From positions 2,415,896 to 2,479,895 of the forward strand of contig NC_081142.1 in the NCBI RefSeq assembly GCF_958295425.1: a stretch of DNA of 64,000 bases. Direction: 5' to 3'. The notes under the pieces are model-generated. The model made no database searches. It was not told the DNA's origin and saw nothing but the letters and a program-made list of their open reading frames with translations. This DNA comes from Solea solea (Eukaryota > Chordata > Actinopteri > Pleuronectiformes > Soleidae). Shown here one piece after another: positions 13,301-28,519 of this stretch. A program made the position numbers and the translations under genes. How positions within the stretch are numbered: the stretch's first letter is position 1; each line of letters opens with the position of its first letter.

Positions 13301-16300
13301 GAAACTTTGAATTGATCATGGTTTTGTTACTTGGGACCAATAATGGCTAATGCAAACTGTGCAGTGTGGTCAGAATGAACTGCTTCTTTTCTCATGAATA
13401 GGAATAAAATAAGAGTTTTTCTTTCATACTATTTGTGCTTTTATCCAGTGACATTGGTTGTAAATTGCAAGTCTTAAACTCAATTTGCAGAAAGTTTAAC
13501 AAGCACAAACACTGAAACCTGACATACTGCAAAAATAACAGATTCTTTTTCTATTTTTCATTTTGGTTTGTCAGCCTGTTTGCTTTTTGGAAGGGATTCA
13601 GCATCATAATGGAGTGATGTTACCAAACAAGACTGTACTTAGCTGTCTGGACACTTGCCCACACTGGGCTTTAGAGCGTCTGTGGGAATGATATAATTGT
13701 TACATGAGTGCAACACAACAGAGGAGAAAGGAGTTGATGTTCTGGGTTTTTTTTGTTTGGTTTATTTTGTCTGGGGTTTTTTTTTTTCTTCCTCTAAGCC
13801 ATTTAGAGGCTTTGAGTGGTTAACAATCACTGTTTCTGACTGAATGTAGTAATCTCTGTCCAACTGTGTGTGTGGATAGTACAACACAGATGTCATGTTT
13901 TACAGTTATATTCATTTAGGTCTTTGTGATAGTGGATTTTTAAAGTCTGATGGAATAACGATTGAAGCATGAAAAAGCTGAAAGCCGATTAATCGCCATA
14001 TAGCCCCTACCTATTACACATCCATACTGGTCAAATGATCTAATAATGACCTAATTGGTCATACTTCTATTACCACAAGGTGGCAGCAGCAGCAGCACTA
14101 GGTGCTTGTTTAGTGGACTGCTCAACAAGCTGTGGACTGGGCATCATTCACATTAGCTCTCATGTGCTAGATCTGGCATGGAGCAAAAGTGACTCTGAAA
14201 TGTGCAAATGTAGCCATTGACCAAGTGGCATCACCCATAGCATCTGTCAGTTTTTACGCCATTGACACAGAATTTGTGACAGCAGTGCCACTAGGCAGTA
14301 GCATCCAAGGCTGTGGAGTCTTTACATAGAGCGGTTATCTGCGTCTCCGTATGACAGGTGGAGCTCGTGCAGACATTAGCCATTTTCAGAGCCAGGGTCC
14401 TCTGATGCCGGTTGGTTGTTAAATATCCCATCGTATTCAGTTAAGCTGTATTTGGTGACTCTAATGTGATGACTGAATTGATGGTGACGGCCTTCAGCAC
14501 TTCTCTTCATTCAGAAGTATCTTTGCAACTAGTTGAAGTATCTCCATTCATTTTTGTGCAAGCATTTATGGTTCTCAGGGTGTGAATTAACCAGTGAAGC
14601 ATCAGCTTATTAACCTTCTCTCAGTCAGCATGTTGGCAGTCGAGTGTCAGTACAGCTAGTCCACCAAATAGGATTGTGGTTTGTTTGAATGTGTACTGCG
14701 CCCTTTCGTACTTCCTATGAGTTTGACTAGCTTTTATGGATCATGAGTCATTGTACTTTGTAAGGGTGTGGTGATCAAACATGCTTTTGCATGAACACTT
14801 GTTGAGGTTTTACAATTCCTGCACTTTGGGCTGGATATTTTTTAAAAGGGGGTTATTATAATACAACATTTCATATCAGTCAATATTGACAATTCACAAT
14901 AAACGTCATAATTAGAAATAGATTTTCAGGAGAAACCAGCTAATTGTGGTTTTAAAATGCTTAACGGGCAAACATTTCACAAATTTGTCGTAAACCAAAG
15001 CAATTACACATATTTTATCTCAGTGTGTGTTTGCACGTGCATGACCATTACATTGACTAATATCAAATCTTGATTTTGCTACTGAAGAAAACTGCAATAA
15101 TGTTTGTTATTGTTGTATTACTCCCCTTTTGGGAGACAACCCAAATTTTCTTTCAGATTTTTCTGAAAGAGCCTTTGTTGGAGAGTCTTATTCACATAAA
15201 CAAAAAACGTCAAACAAAATAAAAATGTCAGCAAATTTAAAATAAACTTATAAAACACAAGCAATAACAACTAAGATATAACAAATATGACCGCATCTTG
15301 GAAGCAATTTATCCAAGTTGAGTTCTGTTTTACGGAGACCAGCATGTCCAGACAGGCTCAGTGGAGAAGGTAGGAGCTGGAGGGAGCCCATTAAACACCA
15401 ACCTTGTTGTTATGATTTGTCTGCTCTCCTGCTGAAACACAAGGCATAGTTAGCCTTGGGGCCCTGATGCCTTTTCTAAGTTTACGTTATTGGTTTAGGT
15501 TCTGAAATGGTATCTTACCTCAGCAAAGTCCTTGAAACAATGGGGTGACAGTTTAGACAAAGGAGATGATGAACATGCATACTTAGCCCCTTTTCATGCC
15601 GTACGTATTTCTGAATCGCTCTCAGTGATGAGAGATCTTCCACGCTCCATTGGGTTGCTCTTGTTTTGGCTTCTGTCAGTGACACACTAGCCAAAACTGC
15701 CAAATCCCATAAAGAGGCAAAGCCTTTTAAGCAGAAGCCTGTCCGTCTCTGTTTACAGATTAGCCAGACATGGTGGCAAGTGAATGAGGTGACATTTTGA
15801 TTTTTGAAAGCGATGCTTCTGGCTGTCTCTCTCCTGCCCTTTTCCTCAAATAAATAAAAATAAAAAACAACGACCTGTGGTTTGTGTTTGACAGGCACGT
15901 TTGGCCGCATCTTCCATGGTGTTCTTCTGGACGAAAAAGACCCCAGCAAGGAGAAGCAGGTCTTTGTGAAGACAGTGAAAGGTATGTGCTCTTCTGTCTA
16001 TGCTATAACGCTCAGTTGACTTGCACAGATGTTGAAGAAATAACAGTAGTGTTAAGTCAAGTGTGCACATCTCTATTGATGTGCAATTCACCACGGGGAG
16101 TCATTGAAGTGTGCTTTTGCAAAGGAAACACTCATGCTCGGTGAGCGTCATAGACTGAAACATGATTGTGAAGCCAGAGACATGACAAAGATCATTTGAC
16201 CAAAACATAAAGCTGCGAGCAGTTCGACAATGTGTCTTTTATTTTTCTTTTCTGTATAGCTATTGCTGTAGGGATAATGTTTTAGCATTATCTGATTATT

Positions 16301-19300
16301 TCATAAACTGAGATGGTCAAGATCACTGTGGTGTCAATCACATGTTACATTAAAATATACACACGATACCTTTTTATTTAAATCCGTCAAAGTCTTCACT
16401 ACACACCATCTGGTTATTTTCCATGTGTCTCAACTGGAACGTAACACTGTGGGGAAACATCTTCAGGTTTACCACGAACATCCAGTAAGACTCCAGGATG
16501 AAGTGATTCAAAAATTCCTGGTCAAAGGTCATCGTGATCTCACAAAACGTGAATTTATAAACAGCGACACGACTGGTTGGTGGAAGCATACAACTGCAAG
16601 GTTATAATCCTGTTTATTTTTTCAGTGAGGTCTGGCTTTTCTAATGGCCTCAGCAGATGGCCATACATTGTTTTATCCCCATAAACATGCAAACAGTAAT
16701 TGCGTTGTATGTCTTGCACTCCTGCTGCAGGTTTTGCACGCCAGCGACAGGCCTCCTTTACATGGGAGTGTCGTGTTGTTTGTTAGCAGCGTGTGTCAGC
16801 TCTCTCTGCCAGTTGCCTTCTGACCTCTCCATTCTCTCATGTTTACACAGGGAGGGGTGGATACCATGCGGTGAACAATATCCTCATGCCAGCACTGGCT
16901 TTGTTAAACTCCATACTTCCTTCTCATGTTCCTTTTGGGAGGTGAAAAAAATGCCAATATCCATAAGAGCCGCATTATGGCGGAGGAGGGTTCATAGATG
17001 AAAAACTGGGAAATTGAGTTTCCCACAGAAAAATAATCTGTACAGGAAAATGGAAAAAAAAGAAAAATTAAACACTACGTGGAGTCACACGACACAGAGT
17101 TGATTACTTTTCCAGCTGCTACTGCAAACCATCGTATGACATCTTAAATGTAGCTTCAATTAGATTCTGTCTCTGATTTAAATTCATAGATCATGCATCC
17201 GAAGTGCAGGTGACCATGATGTTGACTGAAAGTTGCAAACTCCGTGGACTTCATCACAGGTAAGTGGAAGCTCCCATGAATCACTGCAGTGTTTTGTTGT
17301 TGTTGTCATTTTTAAGCAGTTTTGCTTTCATTTGATTAAAAACCTTACATCACCATGTCTGCTGTTGTAACAAACACTGTCTTGTCTGTAGTCATAACAC
17401 TTGACCCCCAACCCTACGCTGTATTCTGTCAGAGCAGTTCCTGCGAAAAATCTCTGTTAAAAACACTGATTAAACAAGACCACATTTTCACACATTGAGC
17501 AAATACTGTAACATGGATGGACAGAACAAAACATTTTCCCATTTTTTTAATGTAAAAACCCGCACGCTGCATTGCTGCTCATTCTCTTTTGACTTCTATA
17601 ACCACATTTTTTCATTGTTTTATTCTTGATATTCTTATTTTTCTTTATTTTAATACTCTCAAACTGAAAGTGCTAAATTTAGTTTAAAATAACAGCAGCA
17701 AAAGTTGACCCACATCTATTAAGCAACTATCTTTGTGTGAAAATGATGATCTTCATGTTGTCCTTCCTCTTTTTTAATGTCAAACCAACTTCCTCTTCCA
17801 CAGCAGTGGTTTTCATGACCCTGCTAACGTATAACACTGATTCCATGAACATCTCTGACATGAATCAAACGTCAACACATGTACAAATAAACTATGTGTG
17901 ACCTGTTCCAAAATGTTACTGTTCCTCAATTGGTCATTGTTGTTGCCCTACAGAAACCTGCTGCCCATAAGTCATGTATGCACGGAGGAAGGAGAGAAGC
18001 CAATGGTGCTGTTGCCCTTCATGGCTTGGGGGAATCTCAAGCTGTTCTTGCGACAGTGCAAGCTAGCTGAGGCTAACAACCCACAGGTGAGGCTTTAACA
18101 TGGGATACATTTACTGGAGCTTTAAGACACTTATTAAGCCATTAAGATAAATGCTTCAGTGTAAACTATGTACAGCACCGCACTGAGATATTTATTAAGC
18201 TATTAAACTAAATCCCCCAAATTGGATGAAAAGTCAGATTCTATCCCAGTGACAACCCTGAAAGAATGTTTTGTGTGTTTGCATCTGTCAACACCCAAAA
18301 CACCCACCAGTAACTACTTTTATTTAACTCTGCTATTAGAAGGATTGTTGAAATTGGCGTGAAGCTACGGGGCAAGGCAGTGTTTTTGTATTGGGTATGT
18401 AAAGACAATCAGGCTTTTGTACAGGTTAACCCTGGGGAGTCTTTGATGTACTTGGCATAGACACAGTGCTAATCCAACCAAATCCAAAATACACATGTAG
18501 CAAACACTTTGCAATCACAAGATGAATCATGCCACCCATTTGCATTAATCAAAAACCCCAACCTTAATTTTCAGTTTGCACATCAGCACCTTCTTTCTTA
18601 GCAATCTCATTATGTGCTTTTGGCAGTTGTCGGAGACAAAGACGTAGTCATTAAGTTGTTGTGCTGGTGAAAGAAACGCCAAGCTATAAATCTGAAATAT
18701 TATGAAGGAGATAAATCTGTGAGGGAAAGCACAACACTACAGTGTGGCATTTGTTCTGAAAGGGAACATCTGGTTTGAAAAGGTAGAGGTGGAGGGGGTG
18801 AAAGTGAGTCTTGACCTTTTCCACAGTTGTCATTTCCGCCTGACAACCACCAGCCTGGTGTTTGACGGTCGAGTACCAGCGAAACACATCTCAGTTTAGC
18901 TTGAGTTGTTGACTTTAAATGTTCTTATCTCTGTTCATGGGTTGCCAGGACTTTGTTTTTCAGGGTTGTCAGGATTAATTAATTTGGGTTCTATCACGGT
19001 CTTCACGCTCTGATAAGATTAACTGGTCAAAAATTTCCACTCTCAGTGTATCTCGGGCCGGGTTCATGCAGCGGACTGCCTGTCACAGATCAGATACTTG
19101 GAAATAAGGTTGGATGCATTCATATATGTCATGTTAGTTCACGAGCTAGAACTGACTTAAAAAGCTACACGGGATGTTTATATGTATTAAAGCCAAAGAA
19201 GCTGCCTCACATTGTTAACATCCAGGCGTCTTTTTGTATCTGTGCAGCGCTTTCACTTTCCTCAAACAAACCTGCCGGACAGGCTAATGTCTACGTGTCC

Positions 19301-22300
19301 TGAATTTTCCCCGAGCACAAAAGTGGTTTCTTATGGAGACAACAGACAACTTTCATCACTTTAGAATGAAACAGCAGGAGGAAAACATCAGTTACTGCCC
19401 AGAGCAGAAAACAACCTTCAAAATACCAAATTGAACAAATGAACCAGAGTTAGTTGGCAGTTTAATACATAGGCTGTTGGTTGTGTTACTCATTTAGTAT
19501 AAAAGGCAGAGTGTGTCATTTTTAAAGCCTCCTAAAATTGTAGTGCTTAACATTTAAATATAAACAAATGTGTGTTACTTTCGAACCATCGTCAAATGAG
19601 TTCACATCCTATCAGCTCCACATGACTCACTCTGTATTTCTCAGTATAATGGTGTTTAGATCTTGTGTTGCCCGGTGATATTCCTCTATTCCTCTCCTCA
19701 CACAAGAAATGATTTGTTTTATGTTAAGGCAGACAGGGGTAGTTCAGCTGTTTTAAACGGGATAAACACTTATTGTCCCTGCCTACGCTGCTGCTGTATA
19801 CACACAAACACTCCCTCAGTCAGGTCTGATAGTATTGCTTGACAGAGCCTGAAGGAAGCAGCACAAGTTATTCTATATTTCTGTTCATGAATTTTAACAT
19901 CAACAACAACAAAAATCACCTTTCATTCATTTGATTCTCTATCAACTGGATTATTTTTCTCTTACGATGCAGATGCTTTGTTTCTGTCAGTTCAGCCACA
20001 TTTACACATCGCTATACACACTGATTGAGCGTTTTTTTGTTTTGTTTTTTTCTTTCATTGCTGTGCTTAGGTAATGAGTAACACAGTTTCTTTGTGCTGT
20101 AAACTGAGTTGCCATTATTCTGTGAAAACTGCGTCCCAGTGGTCAGGAGAATAATATATGAAGCCTTCTTGTGGGGACGAGTGTAAACACGGATGGTGTC
20201 ATTTTTCTATCACCATTACACTGTACAAACAGATTTAACATCATAGTGACAAGTCAAAGCCAAAAAGTTGTCTATTACATGGTCAAACTTTGACAGAGGT
20301 CAGCTTCCCTTATGTTGCATATAAAGTTGTCCGTAGGATTTTCACATTTCAGCACTGATGTAATCTGTTGCTTTTGTCCATGAGACCAAGAAACAAAACA
20401 AGTTCACTGCCATGCTTGCAGCACTGGGGGCCTGTTTTGGCACAGCGGGGTTTTTTCGTTATAGCTAAATCGGGGGATGGAAACCTTTTTCTGTCAAGGG
20501 CCATTTCAGGTTTTATAACATCTTTTGTGGGCCGTAGTAAATTATTCAACGCACATAATGCACCAACCACCCTGACGCAATGGTTGGAACAGCTTCTCCT
20601 GGCAAAGTATCTGACATTAGTAGAGTATGAGGGTAGTTTAAGGTATGATGATGATGATGATGATGCTACTCACAGCTGGTTTGAGACAAGCAACTTGTTC
20701 AAACAAAACCTTTCTATGGTAGTGTCATGCACGTGTTGCATAGACAACAGTTCCTTCCTTCGTCCTTGTACTACAGCGTTCAGCGGTGATCCAACACACA
20801 GAAACGGCGAGGTGGGCGGTATGTTTGTCTGCTGTTTAATCACAGAGGAGTGAGAAAAGACAGACACCGACACTATGGTTGTAGCAGCTTCACCACAGCA
20901 GCAACAAGACTCCTTCACAAATACTCCTTATGAATGATATTTCATCGTCTTCCAGTAGTTGTTAATATTTATTTATTTATGACAAGAAAATATGAATACA
21001 AAGACGATCTAAATTCTCAGTGGTAAACCCAAAAAGGTGTAGGCTGAAAGTGATTAATCGCACAATTTTCTGTAATTAACCGCGAAAATAAAAATTTCTT
21101 TATATAAAATTGTGGAATGAATGTAGAATCAACACAAAAAGTATATTTAAATTCAAATTTAAACTCAAATTCTTTCAACTTTATGAAGTACAAATTCACA
21201 GCTCTGAAAGAGAGCACACAAACGCACACAAGTCAGGGAGGGCAAGAGAGAAAACACAAGTGAGGGGAGGGCAAAAGAGAAAACACAAACTCACATAGAG
21301 AGAAAGAGGGAGAGGGAGAAACAGTGCGTGCACACACACACACTTTATTTTTGTCTAACAAGCCGTCGGGTAACTTTTTAAAAAGAAACTTTCCACCTAA
21401 AAGTCCGTCCTTATCCATCTTTGCACCGTAGACTGTCCTTTAATCAGGATGGCTCGGTTTGCCTGCACACGTCGCCTCCGGAAGTAAACTAACTGCGCTA
21501 ACGTTGGCAGCACTAAATACAACATTTGTTTAAAGGACCTTGTCATTTCTTTGCTTGGACCAGCAGAAGCAAAGAGAGGTGTAGGATGACTCACAGTAGC
21601 TGCTACAATTTAACCAAATTTAACCTGTTTCAAATCTTAAAATTGATACTTGATAATGATAATATTTAGATACTTAAAGGGAGACTCAGAAGTCAAGAAC
21701 AGATCAGTAATCTAATGCTAGCACAACATACCTGAGGTGGAGGGCCACACGGGACACATGTGATGAGTTAGGCTGTTGAACACTTAATGTGATGCACTAA
21801 ATGTTTGATAAGGTTTCTCTCTTGACCACCTTTAAAAGCAAATGTTATGATGAAATAAATAACCAGACATTTGAACGTTTCTCTTTGTGATTCTGTATGA
21901 AGCTTAGTGAATTCTCATTAATATTTTTATATTATATTATATCAGTATCATATTGTCTGGTTTCTTTGTTCCTTTTGTTTTCTTTGCACATAACCACAAC
22001 TAGTTTATAGAAATGTAACTCTTAAAATATCAATAAATCAATAGCTTTAAGTTGCTGCTCTATATATCATCATAGCTAAGTGCGATAGTAAAGAGGGTTT
22101 TTCACCATTCACTGAAATGCTAATTAGGGCAAAGCCAAAAATATCTGTTGATGGCACTACAAAGAAACACAAAGCAATCTTTTCTCCCGTTCATCCCGTG
22201 GGCAACATAAATGTCTCACTATGTTTTATCCGTCTAGTAATTCTTGATTTGTTTCCCTTAAAAACGCAAATGTTAATCTCTTGAAGGCATTACAAGAAAC

Positions 22301-25294
22301 GTCAGCGGATTATTAACATCAGTAGTCTTTGCACAATGGATATTTGTACCAAATTGTATGGCAGTTTATTCAATAGTTGTCATTATTTAACTTCAAAGAA
22401 CCATCAGCCTGCTGTCTGCATCATTGGCGCCCGTGATGACGAGCATGTCTAAAAATCATGACTGGTCGTAGTATTTACCTAAAGCTGTAGTTTTGTATGC
22501 GTTTATATTTATAAATCTGTTACATTCAATCCAGAGTCAAATGAGTTCACATTATGCTGATAAATCTATCTGTTTCTCAGTATAACGGTGTTTCGATCCC
22601 ATGTTGCCCTTTGATATTTACATAGCACGTGATTCATTTTATGTCAACACAGAGGGAAGTAACAGGAACAGTGTGCTATTAAAGCAGAACAGCTGCAAAC
22701 CGGTTGGAGCATGAGACAAACAAGTGCCGACGTAAAGTTTCAGAAGTGAATCTGGTTGTTCAGCAGTTTGATGGGATACTCTCAGTCGGGTCTGATAGTT
22801 TTGCTTGACAGAGCCTCAGATAAAAGAAGCAGCATGCAAGTAATATTACATCATTTCTGTTGAGTAACACCAAAGATGATAGATGTTATTTTTTAACTGT
22901 GGAATTAATTGAATATCTCGATAAGAAAATTGTTTTGCAACATTGGTTCTGTTAAATCAGCTGACATCCTTTTCATGAAAACACTGCAGTATTTTAAGTG
23001 TAACCCTCGTCTTTGACCCACAGTCGACAATGATGACTATATTTAGGGGAAATCAGAACAGTTTCACACAGAAGAGTGTCACCACAGTGAAGTCACGTCA
23101 GCTGCGGTTTCCTGTCTGTCTCCCTCCCTTTCTTGTTGTGTTTTTCCTGCTCCTGAACAACATATCGTCTCTGCCTCCCTTGTTTCCTTTCAGGCAATCT
23201 CTCAACAAGACTTGGTTTACATGGCAATTCAGATTGCATGTGGGATGAGCTACCTGGCTCGTCGGGAGGTCATACACAAAGACCTCGCTGCCAGGAACTG
23301 CGTGTAAGTGTCCCTGACCCGGCCGCAAAGCTGTCATCATTTGACCTCAGTTCTTTCTGTGGCTTTCAGGTGATTTGCTGTGGAATTGATTGACTAATTA
23401 TAATACTTATCTCTTCTACTCTCCCCAACAGCATTGACGACAACATGCAGGTGAAGATTACAGACAACGCCCTGGCTCGGGACCTATTTCCCATGGATTA
23501 CCACTGTCTAGGGGATAATGAGAACCGGCCCGTTCGCTGGATGGCCCTGGAAAGTTTGCTCAACAATGACTTCTCTAGTGCAAGTGATGTGGTAAGAAGC
23601 ACTCTGCCAGACTTCCAGTTTGCGTCTTTCATTTAACGTGAGCATCCCTGCATCTGTAAACAGTGACTTCCCCACCAAAAAAAGCAACATTTCCTCTCTC
23701 TCAAGGGATTTCAGTAGATAAAACCTTTTTCAGGGGACATAAAAAGGGAAGGTGATGCAGGAAATGGCACCAATTGTATTTGTGCCATTCCCAGACAGTT
23801 GGTCAAGAAATCAGAGGGAGGGGAATACCGGTGTTGAGCTCCATGAGTCTCTGGCTCTTCCCTCTTTCCTGTCTCAGGATAGCAAAGCGGAGAGACACTC
23901 CCTTTGCTTCCTTTGAAAGTCCTGTGTCATTCATTAAAGATTAGGGTAGACCAACAGAACAGGGATCATCTGGTGCATTTTCATTCATTAGTCTCTGTCG
24001 TGTTAGCAATATCTTATATAACAAGTGACCTGAGGTATGCGTTGATATTGTTAATGCAAAAAAAACTATTATTTTATTCCCTCCTGGGAGGTCACAGTGA
24101 GGGTCAGCACGGAACATGCAGGGTGGGCCTCGCTGATATGGGAGCATGAACCCAGTGTCTCCTGTAGCATAAATGTCAACCCTCTGTCAACTTACAGCCT
24201 CTTTACAAAAAAACCTGCGGGGATTGTTTATGTTGCACACACATTTTTCAACATAATTTCCTTGCATTGTTCCAGTAGAACATTTTGCATTTGAAAGCAA
24301 ATGGGAAACACAGACTTTTCCACAGTCTGCATTGTGCTTATCCTGTGTGATGATAACACATTTAAGACATGTATAGAACATATTTATGACACGTGTGCTG
24401 CTATCAGTGTTCATCACATGTTGATGTTTTTCACAGTGGGCCTTCGGAGTGACCCTGTGGGAACTGATGACCCTGGGTCAGACCCCCTACGTCGACATCG
24501 ACCCCTTTGAGATGTCGGCCTATCTGAAGGATGGGTACAGAATAGCACAACCCATCAACTGTCCAGATGAACTGTAGGTTGATTTACCAGAGCACACACA
24601 CACACACATTCACAGACATGCAAACACAAATAATCCGTTTTCTGATCGATGATCTGTGTGTAACTGTGTGACGATCAGGAGTTGTTCGCCCTTTTTAGCA
24701 TTTAGAATTAGCTTTTAGGGTCTTTTTACGGAGTCTGCCACCAGCCCAAACAGGCAAATCAGCCAGAGTGTGGATTTCACACTTCATGGAAGCTTACTAA
24801 GCAGACAAACAAGAGCAAAAACCGCTCTGGTATGTAAAGACCACCACGGTTCCCTGATGTGCTTTGGAAAATGGAGGTGTGGTCAGAGGAGTCCTCTGTT
24901 TGTTACAATCTGAAGTCTTACAATTAGATGTCACTCATTCTTTCACGCTGGACCTTTTAAGCTAAGGTAGGGTAATCGTTTAGAACAATGTAAACCAAGT
25001 AAGGCTGCGTGATCTGAGCAAAGTCTGCGATGTGCGATTACACTGGTCAACATTGAGATAAAGTTTGTGATGAATAAACAAAAGTTCGGAACATGAAGTC
25101 CATAAACTCCAGTGAGCAACTCAGCTACTTGCGAAACATATTATTAAGCCTGATGGATGTTTTTACTGCAACTTCATTTTCTCTCTCAACACAGGCTACT
25201 GTAGGCCGTAGCCAACGCCAAAACAATAACAACCTGCACTTAGGTTCACTCACTCTCTCATCTCCATTCTCTTCCCTTTCCAGTCCTCTGCACG

Positions 25295-25330
<36 letters not shown>

Positions 25331-27476
25331 GAAGCCCACCCACTTCCTCACTCTGTCACAGGTCAATGAACCGAGTGGCAGGAATGGCATGATCACGGAA
25401 CCCAGCAAACCATTTTGAGATACAATCACAACATCAGGCGCAATTAACACTTCTTCTGCAACAACCAAAGAAACATTTCAAACTCCATAAACTCTGACAA
25501 AAACAGTCCTGTTACATTAGCAAATGTTCAGACGATCCAACGAGGCAAATATTTCGTCCAAAACACGCCGTTACATCCATAAATACCCACGAACAGCCGC
25601 TGCGTCCTCTCAGCTCCAACGTCTTTCTAACAGTTACGCTTGTCTCTCCCCGAACCTTCGATTGACACCACATGTGACCTACCTGAAGCTTCGTGATGAC
25701 GATGAAAATGTGATTCATTAGTCAGCCCTGGAATCAAGTGATCTTGGAGAGAACTTGCACCTCCAGTAGATGTTTCTATCCCTGGCAAAATCTAGGCTGT
25801 AATGTCTAAATTTGACCAATCACAGTGCAGTTAGTTCATAGAGAACTGTCATTGTTCCAAGATACGGGTACGATTAATCGGCCTTCACATTGCTGAACAA
25901 CATTGTTTCTTTACAGCGTGAGCTGTGTAGCTGCGGAAGTGACAAACGCCTCTGTTAACTCCACATTGCTTGATTGTTTGTTACTTTGCCATGGTGTAAA
26001 ACCAGAAATGCCTCCACGCGCAGCTTTTCAGACGCATTGGTGTCGTGACTTTTCTCCTCAGGGAGACGCAGTATGTGTGTCCTCCTTTGTAGAGGAACAA
26101 ACACAACACCACTGTTGTCTTCCTCTGATAAGCAAAAGAGGGCATGTATGCAAGCCAAGCTGCAGTCACAGCGCCCTCTGGTTATTACTTTTAATAGCCT
26201 GATGCACTTCGAGGCTGTTTATTTTGACCTCCAGTGGTGTTTTTTAAGTGTATCTGAGTAATCAATGACAAGCAGTTGTGGCTCTGTTTCAGGATTGATA
26301 ACAACTACTGCCTGTACAGGCACGAAAGTGTGGGAAGAGTGGGAAAATAAATGTGCCGATGTGCGTGTCAGTGTGGGCGAAGTGTCTCAGAGACGGAGAC
26401 ACCGCCCCGGGTCATCTGTCACATATAAAGCATGTGATTCTGTCTGTGGTTATCTGGGGAGAGAGAGGTTCGGGACAAAGAGCCACAATTCCAAAACATT
26501 AGTATTTGAAGGTCATGAGATGAGACTGAACAACCAACAGTTCTCCCAGCGATCCCGCCCGCTGCAGCCTAAACTGATTTCTAATGGTTTTAATTTGTGA
26601 CCATCAGCTTTGTACACTTTTTAATTGGTCAGTCAGTTCCACTTAATATCAGCACTTAGTGTCGAGCTGGAAAACATCTCAGCTCATAGTGAGTTACTTA
26701 AGTTTATACACAGTCGATTATTTATCAAAGTGTTCACTGTTTTAGAAACATAAAGGCGTGTGTACGCACACAGTGGAAAGTCATTACAGTGCAGCGGCAC
26801 CAACTACATCCTCTATAATGAAAACACAGTTTGGTTTACAGAGTTGAAAGTGGGAATAGTTGCAAGAGTGTTGTAAACTGCATTATTTTCTGTTGGATGT
26901 ACCTAATAATTTGACAACTAAGAATATATTATAGCTGTTTGGTTTCTACATATTTAAGAAAGTAGATTAAACTTGCATTTTCCATCCTGTTATTTTAAAA
27001 ATCATATGTTTGAAAACATAACCCTTTTCACTGTTTTTTTTTTTCCCCCGTCCATTAATTGAAAACAAATCCTCAGATTAATCAACAACACAAACTGATT
27101 ATTAGTTGCAGTTGCAGTGATGATCACTTCAGATCACATAATAGTTAACAGACAAGATGAAAACCAGTCAGTGAAGCTGTACAAAGAATAGGAAAGCAAA
27201 CAAACAATAAAAAACCTTACTTTCCAGAGGAATAAAAACATACGACGGCTCCTAAAGGTTTAATTGACAAAACATTCTGAATACGCCGACGGGCACGCAC
27301 ACACACACACACACACGTATGTATATGGAGTTGTTTGCATTAAATGCACTAATAGGCAGAGCTCACCTGCAGCCCATTATATGCTCCTATTTAAACACAT
27401 TACAGTTAAAGTGACTGACAGTGCTGGACGTTTGCCTGCATAACTCACAGTTTGAGACGAGTGCAGTGATACAAGC

Positions 27477-27510
<34 letters not shown>

Positions 27511-28457
27511 CAGCTTGTTATTACAGACTCTCACCAGATGTAGCGCACTGTTGTTTTTTAATATGAACCAAATCAAGCCGAAATAAAGTGGAGCTTATCA
27601 ACATCCTGCAACTGTCAAGAAGGAGCGTCCTGTGCCCACAGGCGTCGCGTTCCCTCGGCTGCTTTTTATATTTTTCAAAGCACTTCCTCAATATCAGATT
27701 CTCAGAGCGCCTGCCACTGTCTCACTTCTGGATAATAGCAAAGATTTCCCGGGATCAAAGCAGGGCTGCAGTAGATTATCTTCCACTGCACGATTGACTG
27801 ATACCAGCCAGAGTTCATGCTTGTAGCGGTGGTAAAAAAATAAAAAAAAATCCGTAAAGGTGTAACACATGATTGTAACACAGACTTTGGAATGATCCTG
27901 GTCCACTTTATTATGTCCAACACTCATTTCACGACCTTGAGGGACAGATATGATGGAATGGTTCTAAAATGAAATGTCAGTAATGTCCAGACTAAAGTAA
28001 TTACTCTTTATAAATGAATAAATAGCCTCTTAAAAAAGGCTCAAAAACTCATTAAAATAAAAAGTGAAAAGAAAAATACAACAGTGCTTAACAAAGTTAT
28101 TTGATCACCACCTAATGTAAGGTTTATGCCACAGCTGCCCTACATTTACAGCTCTGGTAATTACACCAGTATGTAGACGCAATTTTTTTAGAATATTTTT
28201 CATGCCAAAATATAATTATTATAGTTATCCATGAGTTTTTAGAATGTACTGAAATGTACATTGTAGTGGGAAATAGTAAAGCACATTATTATTTCCTCAT
28301 TAAGAGGTCAAATTATAGGCATTTACTTGCCTTCCTGAACAGAACATTTGGTTTTAGTGGCTGAATGTTGTGTTCTGTTCAGTTTTAAAGTTTTTGAGAT
28401 TTCTAAAATATTTGTTTTCTTGTTTTATGACATGGTCTTGGACATCTGTTAAGCACC

Positions 28458-28519
<62 letters not shown>

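Larger units (their letters stand above)
18087..23193 (+). other. ryk 5.1-kb intron between exons 11 and 12
   Basis: It carries two diverged direct copies of a segment of about 320 bp (about 19575-19900 and 22530-22870), a (GAT)n tract near 20647, a possible decayed interspersed repeat at 20468-20580, and a low-complexity A/G-rich tract around 21240-21320. Confidence 0.5.

Noticed and set aside
20368..20853. 161-residue open frame in ryk intron
   Set aside because: It contains an Asp run from a GAT repeat and crosses a decayed repeat. No domain recognised.
26265..26600. 111-residue open frame in the last ryk intron
   Set aside because: No family resemblance and intronic. Frames of this length occur by chance in this GC-richer patch.
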